DNA of 64,000 nucleotides from JAEUSG01 sp964590225 (GTDB lineage: Bacteria; Fibrobacterota; OXYB2-FULL-49-7; JAEUSG01). The position numbers were made by a program, and so were the translations under genes. The notes below the pieces were generated by a model, which saw only the letters and a program-made list of their open reading frames with translations, was not told the origin of the DNA and did no database searches. Of the stretch, positions 54,570 to 62,911 are shown in pieces; within the stretch, counting starts at the first letter, position 1; each line of letters starts with the position of its first letter. The stretch is from contig CAZPWS010000011.1 in assembly GCA_964590225.1 (NCBI GenBank), positions 1 through 64,000 of the forward strand, read 5' to 3'.

Positions 54570-57224
54570 TTACTCAGCTTTCTTAATTTTTTGTATTTCG
54601 TAGAATTCAAAAATATCGTCAACTTCACAATCATTGAAACCATCAAGTACTATGCCACACTCAAAGCCAGCCAAGACTTCACCTACATCGTCCTTGTGTC
54701 TTTTAAGCGAACCTACCTTCACATCGGCAATTACTTCGTCTTTCCGTATAACACGGACACGAGCCGATCTCTTGATAGTCCCACTTTCTACATGCGAACC
54801 CGCTATAGTACCAAGTCTGGAAATCTTGAAAAGTTCCCTAACCTTTGCGGTACCAAGAATCACCTCTTTCTCAACGGGCTCAAGCATACCATCAATGGCC
54901 TTTTGCAGTGACTCTATCGCTTCGTAGATGATTTTATAGAGCCTGATTTCCACACCTTCGCTCTCAGCAAGTTCTCGCACTTTACTATTTGGATTAACAT
55001 GGAATCCAATTATAACAGCATTTGTTGTAGCAGCAAGTAGCACATCGCTTTCTTTAATTGAACCAACGCTTTTATGAACAATATTTACTTTAAGTTTATC
55101 GTTAGTTAACTTGGCAAGCGAATCAGAGAGCGCTTCAACTGAGCCATCAACATCTCCCTTAACAATAAGATTAAGATCCTTAGCACCCTGTTTAATCTCC
55201 GAATACAAATCATCAAGGGAAATGTGCTTGATCTGCCTGATCTCCCGTTCTTTTTCCGCCTGTGACCGTTTTACAGATATATCCCTCGCCACCCGTTCGT
55301 TCTCAACAACAACAAACGAGTCTCCAGCGCGAGGGGTGCCGGAAAGGCCAAGTACCCGTACAGGAGTTGAAGGACCAGCTGATTCAATTCGATTAAGGTG
55401 TTCGTCTGTCATCTGCTTAACTCTTCCATAATGCGAACCCGTAACAAAATCGTCGCCAAGCTTTAGGGTTCCGTTTTGGATGAGTACAGTAGCTACGGCA
55501 CCAAGACGGGTATCCATACGAGCCTCAATAATAGTTCCAATCGCAGCCTTGTTTGGATTGCCCTTTAATTCAAGGAGTTCAGCCTCCGCAGCAACCATAT
55601 CAAGAAGTTTTTCAATATTAAGCCCACTCTTGCAGGAAATTTCTACGGACACAACATTGCCTCCGAAATCTTCGACAACAACCCCATGCTTGGTAAGTTC
55701 CTGCTTAATCTGCATAGGGTTAGCAGTCGGCAAGTCAACCTTGTTAATTGCCACTACAATTTTTACACCAGCAGCCTTTGCGTGGTCAATGGATTCAATA
55801 GTTTGCGGCATAACATGGCTATCGGCGGCTATCACGAGAATTATTATATCGGTTATTCTTGCGCCACGGGCACGCATTGTTGCAAAGGCTTCGTGGCCAG
55901 GAGTATCGAGAAACGCAATTGGGCCATGAGCCGTATTCACTCTATATGCACCAATATGCTGGGTTATGCCACCAGCTTCGCCTGCCATAACATTTGTTCT
56001 TCTGATATAATCAAGAAGAGAGGTTTTGCCATGGTCAACATGACCCATAACGGTAACAATTGGAGCCCGAAGTACAAGCTCCCCCCCCTCATCGTCACTA
56101 CTCTCTTTCAAAATATTCTCTTCTGCGTATTCTTCCATTAGCTTGGCTTCATAGCCAAACTCATCAACCACAGCCGCCATTGTAGTAAAATCCAGCCGCT
56201 GGTTCATTGTTGCCATTATTCCAAGCCGCATACAAGCAGCGATAACTTCAGCTGGCTTAACATTCATAATATTAGCCACCTCGGCAACCGACATAAAGTC
56301 GCTTATATATAGAGTTTTATCATCTTCTAATTCTCCTGCATCATCATACGCTTTACGATATCTCTTTCGCGACGCAGTATTTTCAATATTGATTTTTGCC
56401 ATTGTCCGCTTAACAGCATCTTTCGCCGCAATTGTATCTTCGACTGTCTTTTTCTTTTTCTTTTTTCTGCGTCTTTGACCGCCGCCGGAAGCGCCACCGA
56501 AAAGCGCTTTTGGATCATCCTTGGCTCCCTTTGGTGATTGAATTGGAGCAACCACCTCATCTTCATACTCAATTTCTTCTATAACCTCCTGTACCTCTTC
56601 CTCAACTTCTTCGTACTCATCCTCATTTGCTGCTATTACAGGTACTTTCATCGCCGTAAGCGCCTTTTCGAGTCTTGCCACTGATCGTGCCTCAACATCC
56701 AGCGCCTCGCGAGCTAATCGCTCCTTTTCTTTTTCCTTTTCCCGTTCTTTCTCTTTCTCTCTCAACGCATTCTGTTCAGCGAGCTCCTTAAGAGAAATTA
56801 CATCCCTGCCAGAGTGCGGCATAACGGGATCTGTGTGACCATGCCCTGCCGTTTTTACCAATGGGTCCGTAGCTTTGGCCGCTGCAGCTTCGACAGCAGT
56901 AATTTCCGCTGATACAGTTTCTTCTGGTATTGAAGCAATTGCAGCAACAGCACCTTTTCGGATTACTGTTGACTTTTTTCCTGCGACAGCCTTATTGCTT
57001 TTGGGTGTAATTGAGGACTCAGCAGAAACAACAGTCTCTTTTTTCAGACTCTTTTTGCGGCTGACCACACCATGATGTGCGACAGGAGTAGCTGGTGAAG
57101 CTACATCGCCTGAAAGAGAGCCAAATAACTCTTCCTCAATTTTTTTTCTGTCTGCCTCAGTTACTTCAACCTTCGCAGAAACAACCACCTTCTTATCGCT
57201 TTCGCTCTTTTTTATAACCGCCAT
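54570..57224 (-). CDS. infB: Translation initiation factor IF-2
   Basis: GTPase of 884 residues. A long charged N-terminal region (about 1-290, with Glu-rich and Lys/Arg/Glu-repeat stretches such as EKEREKEKEKERLA) precedes an IF2N segment (YISDFMSVAEVANIMNVKPA). The G domain begins near 395: GHVDHGKTSLLD (G1), DTPGHEAF (G3), NKVD (G4), SCKSG (G5). The beta barrels and fMet-tRNA-binding C-terminal domain follow. ATG 57224 is preferred (GAAGGGAAG upstream, MAVIKKSESDK); an in-frame ATG at 57260 would add 12 residues with an atypical Cys-rich start. Confidence 0.97.
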   Translation of the reverse strand: MAVIKKSESDKKVVVSAKVEVTEADRKKIEEELFGSLSGDVASPATPVAHHGVVSRKKSLKKETVVSAESSITPKSNKAVAGKKSTVIRKGAVAAIASIPEETVSAEITAVEAAAAKATDPLVKTAGHGHTDPVMPHSGRDVISLKELAEQNALREKEKEREKEKEKERLAREALDVEARSVARLEKALTAMKVPVIAANEDEYEEVEEEVQEVIEEIEYEDEVVAPIQSPKGAKDDPKALFGGASGGGQRRRKKKKKKTVEDTIAAKDAVKRTMAKINIENTASRKRYRKAYDDAGELEDDKTLYISDFMSVAEVANIMNVKPAEVIAACMRLGIMATMNQRLDFTTMAAVVDEFGYEAKLMEEYAEENILKESSDDEGGELVLRAPIVTVMGHVDHGKTSLLDYIRRTNVMAGEAGGITQHIGAYRVNTAHGPIAFLDTPGHEAFATMRARGARITDIIILVIAADSHVMPQTIESIDHAKAAGVKIVVAINKVDLPTANPMQIKQELTKHGVVVEDFGGNVVSVEISCKSGLNIEKLLDMVAAEAELLELKGNPNKAAIGTIIEARMDTRLGAVATVLIQNGTLKLGDDFVTGSHYGRVKQMTDEHLNRIESAGPSTPVRVLGLSGTPRAGDSFVVVENERVARDISVKRSQAEKEREIRQIKHISLDDLYSEIKQGAKDLNLIVKGDVDGSVEALSDSLAKLTNDKLKVNIVHKSVGSIKESDVLLAATTNAVIIGFHVNPNSKVRELAESEGVEIRLYKIIYEAIESLQKAIDGMLEPVEKEVILGTAKVRELFKISRLGTIAGSHVESGTIKRSARVRVIRKDEVIADVKVGSLKRHKDDVGEVLAGFECGIVLDGFNDCEVDDIFEFYEIQKIKKAE

Positions 57225-57260
57225 ATTACACTTCCCTTCAGTACAATAGCACCAAAACAA

Positions 57261-58430
57261 CTACCCTCTTTTAGACCGCGCCGATGTAGATGCAAGAGGA
57301 TCAGCGTGAACATCAGCCTCAGCAACAGTTATATCTTCTTCGGAATCCTGCATACCTTTAGTTAACGCCGCCTCTCTCTCCTCTTCCGACATCTTTGCAA
57401 AATCATCTGTTCCAAAAACATCTATCTGCTTCTTAAGCAATTTACTTACAAGGCGAATATTCTGCCCACTCTTACCTATGGCCTGCGCAAGATTTTCCTG
57501 CTGTACTATAGAAACAATTTTGTTGTCTCCGACGAAATAAATTTTCTTAACTTCGGAAGGCTGAAAAGCCCGCTTAACATATACATCAAGATTATCGTTC
57601 CAGTGAACAATATCGATTCGCTCACCTGACAACTCCCTAACTATTGCTTGTACCCTGTTTCCCTTCATTCCAACGCAAGAGCCTACCGGATCAATCCTAT
57701 CGTCCTTGGAATACACAGCAATCTTCGCTCGCTTGCCAGGATCCCTTGCTACACCTTTGATTTCAACAATTTTATCGTAGATTTCAGGCACTTCAAGCTC
57801 AAATAGTTTTACAAGAAACTGCGGATGCGTTCTGGACAATATTACCTGTGCACCAGATGTACCATCATCAACTTTGAGTATATATGCCCTGATGGTGTCG
57901 CCTTGCCTGTACTTTTCTCCACGGATTTGCTCGTTTGGAGGAATAATTGCCTCTGTACGGCCAAGATTAACAAGAATAATTCCACGGTCAACTTGCTGTA
58001 CTGAACCGGTAATAAGCTCACCAACCCTGTCCTTATAGTCCTCAAAAATTTTCCGTCTTTCGAGATCACGAATCCTTTGCACAACCATCTGCTTTATGGA
58101 GAGTATGATAGTGCGTCCGAATTCATCAAGGGTAATATCACGGACAATCTGATCGCCTACCTCAACATCCGGTTCGATCTCCTGAGCCTCTTCAAGAAGC
58201 ATCTCCTTTTCTTCGTTTCCTTCCGTGTAGGCATCAACAACATTTACAACAAGTTGTATTTCGATTCCGCTTGTTACTCTATTGATTTTTACATCAATAA
58301 ACTTATCAAGTTCGAGATATCGCTTAGCAGCGGTGACAAAAGCCCCCTTAATTGTGTCCTCTACTACACCCTGTGAAATGTTTTTCTCTTTTGAGATCTG
58401 CATTATCAGCTCGTTCACATCAAGATTCAT
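57261..58430 (-). CDS. nusA: Transcription termination/antitermination factor NusA
   Basis: Protein of 389 residues: an N-terminal RNA polymerase-binding domain, an S1 domain (GELITGSVQQVDRGIILVNL, about 137-200) and two KH domains (DPVGSCVGMKGNRVQAIV; AQAIGKSGQNIRLVSKLL). It lacks the C-terminal acidic repeats of Escherichia coli NusA, as in most bacteria. The ATG has GGAGGAGC. It lies 25 bases after rimP and directly before infB. Confidence 0.96.
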   Translation of the reverse strand: MNLDVNELIMQISKEKNISQGVVEDTIKGAFVTAAKRYLELDKFIDVKINRVTSGIEIQLVVNVVDAYTEGNEEKEMLLEEAQEIEPDVEVGDQIVRDITLDEFGRTIILSIKQMVVQRIRDLERRKIFEDYKDRVGELITGSVQQVDRGIILVNLGRTEAIIPPNEQIRGEKYRQGDTIRAYILKVDDGTSGAQVILSRTHPQFLVKLFELEVPEIYDKIVEIKGVARDPGKRAKIAVYSKDDRIDPVGSCVGMKGNRVQAIVRELSGERIDIVHWNDNLDVYVKRAFQPSEVKKIYFVGDNKIVSIVQQENLAQAIGKSGQNIRLVSKLLKKQIDVFGTDDFAKMSEEEREAALTKGMQDSEEDITVAEADVHADPLASTSARSKRG

Positions 58431-58455
58431 GTAGCTCCTCCAAATTATTTAACAG

Positions 58456-58902
58456 CTAAAATTTAATTATTTGCTTTGCCTTTATAATTGCCGTTAGTGG
58501 TATTTCTGTTTTCTCACCATTTTTACCAAGCAGCACAAGCTGTCCACTATTCACAGAGTTTATAATACCCTCAAGCTCTTTTTCTGCACCTTCTATCAGG
58601 TACAAGAGTCTTATATGCCGTCCTTCTTTTCTGATAAAATCAGCCTCTGATTTAAGTGGGCGATCTATACCTGGAGAAGAGACCTCGATCAGCAGATTAT
58701 CGGGAAGATCCGCCTCGACAAGAGAGAGAACGGAGAGTTCCTTTGCTATTCGTCCACATTCATTAACCGTAATACCGCCCTTTTTATCGACTATTACTCT
58801 CGCAATGGACCTTTTCCCTGAACGAAAACACGACACCTCAAGAATATCAACTTCTTGTCTTGCGACAATAGAACTAAGTAGAGCAGCAATTTTTTCGTTC
58901 AT
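58456..58902 (-). CDS. rimP: Ribosome maturation factor RimP
   Basis: Protein of 148 residues for 30S maturation. LLIEVSSPGIDRPLKSEADF is the diagnostic RimP motif, and ARVIVDKKGGITVNECGRIA is the N-terminal domain. I place the start at ATG 58902 because MNEKIAALLSSIV matches family N-termini. An in-frame GTG at 58926 would begin just 4 bases beyond the T-run of the upstream terminator. It opens the nusA-infB operon. Confidence 0.92.
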   Translation of the reverse strand: MNEKIAALLSSIVARQEVDILEVSCFRSGKRSIARVIVDKKGGITVNECGRIAKELSVLSLVEADLPDNLLIEVSSPGIDRPLKSEADFIRKEGRHIRLLYLIEGAEKELEGIINSVNSGQLVLLGKNGEKTEIPLTAIIKAKQIIKF

Positions 58903-58929
58903 GCCAAAAGAACCTATCTTCTCCACAAG

Positions 58930-58960
58930 AAAAAAAAATGGGGTCTTTGGTCAAGACCCC
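58930..58960 (-). terminator. Intrinsic terminator or attenuator before rimP
   Basis: On the minus strand GGGGTCTT and AAGACCCC form a perfect 8-pair GC-rich stem with a 5-base loop, followed by A and nine T. It lies 64 bases after the truA stop and 27 bases before the rimP ATG. It either closes the truA unit or acts as a leader attenuator for rimP-nusA-infB. Confidence 0.85.
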
Positions 58961-59024
58961 GAACCCGTAAACAACGATTCATTGTAAAGATAATCAATGT
59001 TATTGGCTCAACACAAGACTTGGT

Positions 59025-59750
59025 TTATGGATAATCAACCCGTACCAGAGTTAAACCGTGAGCAGGAGCGCAAAATGTCTTTTTCCCCTCGTCTCCATTT
59101 AAAAGCCGCTCCAAAATCATGGGGTCTGCCCTCCCCTTGCCAATCGCAAGTAGTGTCCCTACAATAATTCTAACCATTTTATGGAGGAACCTGTTAGCGG
59201 TAATGTTAAAAAAAAGCCTATCCCCATCTGTAATGATGCTTAGTTCATAAACGGTACATAAGGTTGACTTTTTCCCCGGATCCACCGATAATTGTTTGAA
59301 GTCATGCGTTCCGAGAATAGATTGAGCGGCATTTCGCATTAGCTCAATATCTATGCCACACATTACCGTATAGCATTTTCGTCGATCGATTGCTACCTTT
59401 CGTCTTGAAACTGTATATGTATAGGAACGAGCGAGGGCAGAGTATCGTGCATGGAAGCTCTCATCGACTTCCGCCACACTCTTTATGGCTATTCCCTCCC
59501 TAAGTATCCCGTTCAGAGACTGCATAAGCTGGTGCATAGTCATTAACAGCTTATTAACCTTAAAATTGGCAACTTGCCCAATCGCGTGAACACCGGTATC
59601 TGTTCTGCCGGCACCAATTATTGTAACACGCTCCCTTAAGATGATTTCAAGAGCTTTTTCAATTGATTCCTGCACGGTATCCGCATCTTTTTGAATTTGC
59701 CATCCGTGATACAAGGAACCGTCATACTCAATATCGAGTCTTATATTCAT
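59025..59750 (-). CDS. truA: tRNA pseudouridine(38-40) synthase
   Basis: Protein of 241 residues. IIGAGRTDTGVHAIGQVANF contains the catalytic Asp, YDGSLYHGWQIQ is the N-terminal motif, and RFLHKMVRIIVGTLLAIGKG is the C-terminal signature. It modifies the anticodon stem-loop of several tRNAs. It starts 9 bases after rlmN, so the RNA-modification genes are clustered. Confidence 0.96.
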   Translation of the reverse strand: MNIRLDIEYDGSLYHGWQIQKDADTVQESIEKALEIILRERVTIIGAGRTDTGVHAIGQVANFKVNKLLMTMHQLMQSLNGILREGIAIKSVAEVDESFHARYSALARSYTYTVSRRKVAIDRRKCYTVMCGIDIELMRNAAQSILGTHDFKQLSVDPGKKSTLCTVYELSIITDGDRLFFNITANRFLHKMVRIIVGTLLAIGKGRADPMILERLLNGDEGKKTFCAPAHGLTLVRVDYP

Positions 59751-59759
59751 TCAATAAGC

Positions 59760-60791
59760 TTACTTCGTTACTTTTACGCAGAGCTGACCACAAGCCGCGT
59801 CAATATCCCTGCCCCTGCTCTTTCTAACTGTAACTATTACAGGACTTCTTAACAATGGAGCCATAAACAAATCAACCTCTTTTTCTGTTGGTGGATGAAA
59901 TTCACTTTTTCTATATGAATCGTTATAAGGAATCAGATTTATTTTTGATGGTAACCGGGAAAGCCTTTTAGCAAGAGTTGCCGCGTCACTTGGAGAGCAA
60001 TTTACCCCCCCAATCATCACATATTCAAAAGTAATCTTTTCTCCTGTTATTCTCGCATAATTTGCAGCATGTTTTAAAAGAGTATCCATATCAAGCTCAT
60101 ATGCGTGAGGTATCAGAGTCTTTCTAATTTCATCATTGGGGGCGTGCAATGAAACAGCAAGCCCAACGCCTCCCCCCTCTTTTGCGAGCCGTTCGAAACC
60201 CTCAATAATTCCCACCGTGGAGACCGTTATTCGCTTTGGGCTTATGCAAAAGGCTTCTTCAGAAACAACAACTTTTATTGAAGCCAAAACCGCATCGAGA
60301 TTGTCTAATGGTTCACCCATTCCCATATAGACTATATTTGATATTCTCTCTTTCGTCAATAATCTTTTTGCTGCAATTATCTGGTTAAGTATTTCCCCTG
60401 TTGATAGGTTTCTTTTAAAACCCATCGATGCAGTTGCGCAAAGGCGACAACCCCGGGCACAGCCAACCTGAGTTGAAATACAAAGAGTAGTCCTCTTTTC
60501 GTCTGGAATAATTACACTCTCTACCGCAAGCCCATCCCTAAGACGGAGAAGAAATTTTTTTGCACCATCGCTGGAAACCTGCAAATTCTCAATAACCGGT
60601 TCGTCGATATCAAATGAATCCGACAATGTCAATTTGAGTGCTGAATTAAAATTTGTTATGGACTCAAAATCAGAAACACACTTATTATAAAGCCATGTAA
60701 AAAGCTGGCGCGAACGAAATGCTTTTTCTCCTTTGGTGACAAACCACTCCTCAAGTTCAGCAAGCGGCAAGTCCTTTACAGAAAGCCTCAT
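59760..60791 (-). CDS. rlmN: Dual-specificity 23S rRNA/tRNA adenosine-C2 methyltransferase
   Basis: Radical-SAM enzyme of 343 residues methylating A2503 of 23S rRNA and A37 of tRNAs. The cluster motif is CARGCRLC (about 112-119). VGCARGCRLCATASMGFKRN and NIVYMGMGEPLDNLDAV are RlmN marks, and the C-terminal Cys in AACGQLC is the methyl-carrying residue. It begins with an ATGA overlap with the beta-helix gene. Confidence 0.96.
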   Translation of the reverse strand: MRLSVKDLPLAELEEWFVTKGEKAFRSRQLFTWLYNKCVSDFESITNFNSALKLTLSDSFDIDEPVIENLQVSSDGAKKFLLRLRDGLAVESVIIPDEKRTTLCISTQVGCARGCRLCATASMGFKRNLSTGEILNQIIAAKRLLTKERISNIVYMGMGEPLDNLDAVLASIKVVVSEEAFCISPKRITVSTVGIIEGFERLAKEGGGVGLAVSLHAPNDEIRKTLIPHAYELDMDTLLKHAANYARITGEKITFEYVMIGGVNCSPSDAATLAKRLSRLPSKINLIPYNDSYRKSEFHPPTEKEVDLFMAPLLRSPVIVTVRKSRGRDIDAACGQLCVKVTK

Positions 60792-61882
60792 TTTTTTTTC
60801 TGAAGCGGCACAATATCCGTTCCACCATACATTCCAATGTCATTCACCGTGCCATCATTATCGTTGTACGCTCTTCCTTTTTCACCAGCATCAATAAGGC
60901 GTGAATAGCGGGAGAGCTGCCACGGCTTGTGCGGTTTCTTCCATTCATTTTCCCTTTTTACCGAAGCGGGAATTGACTCAACAATTGTGCGAGAAAGCCG
61001 CTTATTTGCCACATCAGAATCAATTGTATCGGTGGCGACAGTAACATCCCTTCTTATACTATCAAGATGGCTATTCGAACCCATAAAAACCGGATCAATA
61101 AAAATGTTTTCACCGTCGTCGCACGCATCCTTTCTATGATTTATCTTCCGTATAAGTCCATACTCTGGCGGACAGTCGATAAGATGTCCGTCGAAATTGC
61201 CCCAGAATGCGTTATTTTTGACAACAAAGCGGCTCAACTTGTCACCAATAATGGCCGCGAAATTATAAGCAATTATATTGCTTGACAATAACGGATTAGA
61301 ATTTTTTATTGTTACCGCAGCAGCCCGATTGTATAGCACATTGTTATTTCTTATTTGCGCTATACTGCCATTTTCAACTACAATTCCCTGATGATTTGCC
61401 ACTATAAGATTATTCCTAATAATTGGAGAAGAATTCAGCAGTGTTACTGCTCTAAATGCACCTCTGATATCGGTATAGGCGACTGTTCCGGTACTCGCTC
61501 TATCATCTTCAAATATAATTCCATACCAAACTGGTTCATTGGCGGCAGAGTCGGAAATATCAGGACCAATCGAAATCCTGTTATTACTTGCGCCTACGCA
61601 ATCAAGCCTTCCCTTGACTATAATTGCCGGCAATTCGCTTTCCTTTGCAATTGGATGGTCAACTGCTACCGTGCATAAAGTGGATTTTTGAATACGAATA
61701 ACTGTTCCGGGCATAACAGTAACTGTAGTTTTATAGGGTATCAATACTGTGCCCGTAATCGTATATGGCCCTTTTTGAGGCTGCAATAACAGATCGTTAT
61801 CTATCACACCACATAATTTTACTTCTGCCCTCACAGTAGCGAAAATGAACAGCAAAAACGCAATAGCGGCAAAACGGTTCAT
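60788..61882 (-). CDS. Secreted right-handed beta-helix protein
   Basis: Protein of 364 residues with a signal peptide (MNRFAAIAFLLFIFATVRA). The opening (YTITGTVLIPYKTTVTVMPG) and then TVIRIQ parallel those of the shorter beta-helix protein at 35275. PbH1-like rungs include SSPIIRNNLIVANHQGIVVE, GSIAQIRNNNVLYNRAAAV and SNPLLSSNIIAYNFAAI. The C-terminal YSRLIDAGEKGRAYNDNDGT and DIGMYGG resemble the tail of secreted polysaccharide-binding beta-helix proteins. It is coupled to rlmN and starts immediately after the CRP-like gene. Ligand unknown. Confidence 0.8.
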   Translation of the reverse strand: MNRFAAIAFLLFIFATVRAEVKLCGVIDNDLLLQPQKGPYTITGTVLIPYKTTVTVMPGTVIRIQKSTLCTVAVDHPIAKESELPAIIVKGRLDCVGASNNRISIGPDISDSAANEPVWYGIIFEDDRASTGTVAYTDIRGAFRAVTLLNSSPIIRNNLIVANHQGIVVENGSIAQIRNNNVLYNRAAAVTIKNSNPLLSSNIIAYNFAAIIGDKLSRFVVKNNAFWGNFDGHLIDCPPEYGLIRKINHRKDACDDGENIFIDPVFMGSNSHLDSIRRDVTVATDTIDSDVANKRLSRTIVESIPASVKRENEWKKPHKPWQLSRYSRLIDAGEKGRAYNDNDGTVNDIGMYGGTDIVPLQKKK

Positions 61883-62836
61883 CTAATCCTCCACAGATAT
61901 ATCATTGAGCCTAAACATTGAGGCAGCAAGAATGGCTGCCACTTTTTTTGCATTTACAGATATCTTTGCGGTCTCTTTAGTTTTGCCCTCAAGCAAAGTT
62001 TTTTCATCAAAATTCACCACTTCCATCTGAGCAAGTTCTGTCATGAAATCACCATTAGAAAACAGCTTATCAGCACCTTCACCAAGCTTTGTAAGCGATA
62101 ATTCACACATGCCATCTTTCTCACCCTTGGCGACCTTCACTGCATCGTAAAGAACCCGCAGTACGGTGATTGCCTCAACAGACAATGGCTGACTGGCTTC
62201 TATAGAAGAATCCGCAATTTCTCCCCGCTTATAACTGGCAAATAGCTCGATGGCCGATTTATCCGGAACCTGAATACGGTTATTACCGATAGCTATTAGT
62301 TTATGTCTTTCAATCTCCTTTAAAGCGGCAAGAACACGGTCGTGCGGTAGGCTCATTATTTCCATTATTTCGTTTTTTGCAAATTTTAGATCAAGTTCAT
62401 CGTGGCCTGATAACGAATCTTCCTTTTTCCTGTTTATCATAAGAGTCAACATAGTGGCAATGTTTGCCACAGTGTCCGAATCGAGGGAGGCTCGCACCTT
62501 TCTATCGGTATCCCTAAGGCGAGTGCATAATATCCTAATGATTGCCAAAAACCACTCGGGCATCTGGTGTGATCGCTTCTCAAACTCCTCAACAGAGATA
62601 ACCGAAGCCTCAACCTCATCAATTGCTTCTACCGTTGCAGAACGGGAGCGGCCATCAAGCATGGACATTTCACCAACTATGCCACCCTTGCCAATTTCAC
62701 ACAAGTCAATTCGTTGTCCCTTTTCCGTCCTGTAAACTTTCACCTTACCGCGGTGTAATAAATACATCTCACGACTTCTATCATTTTCTCTGAAAAGAAC
62801 TGAACCGCTTACAAAAATTTTATTTACAGGTGCCAT
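61883..62836 (-). CDS. CRP-like cyclic-nucleotide-binding protein with extended C-terminus
   Basis: Protein of 317 residues. The CNB domain (about 8-125) has the cassette VGEMSMLDGRSRSATVEA, retaining Glu and Arg. Residues 150-210 look like a winged-helix segment (LKFAKNEIMEIMSLPHDRVL, then AALKEIERHKLI), as in CRP/FNR regulators. A further 100 residues (about 215-317) are unusual for CRP and of unknown fold. It probably controls transcription, but the operator is unknown. It is divergent from the PHP-domain gene, with 75 bases between. Confidence 0.82.
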   Translation of the reverse strand: MAPVNKIFVSGSVLFRENDRSREMYLLHRGKVKVYRTEKGQRIDLCEIGKGGIVGEMSMLDGRSRSATVEAIDEVEASVISVEEFEKRSHQMPEWFLAIIRILCTRLRDTDRKVRASLDSDTVANIATMLTLMINRKKEDSLSGHDELDLKFAKNEIMEIMSLPHDRVLAALKEIERHKLIAIGNNRIQVPDKSAIELFASYKRGEIADSSIEASQPLSVEAITVLRVLYDAVKVAKGEKDGMCELSLTKLGEGADKLFSNGDFMTELAQMEVVNFDEKTLLEGKTKETAKISVNAKKVAAILAASMFRLNDISVED

Positions 62837-62911
62837 ACTATCTGTAAAATTAAGGCATTAGCGCATAAGTTTGCAAGTTTCACCTGAAATATCTGATTAT
62901 ATTTGTTAAAT

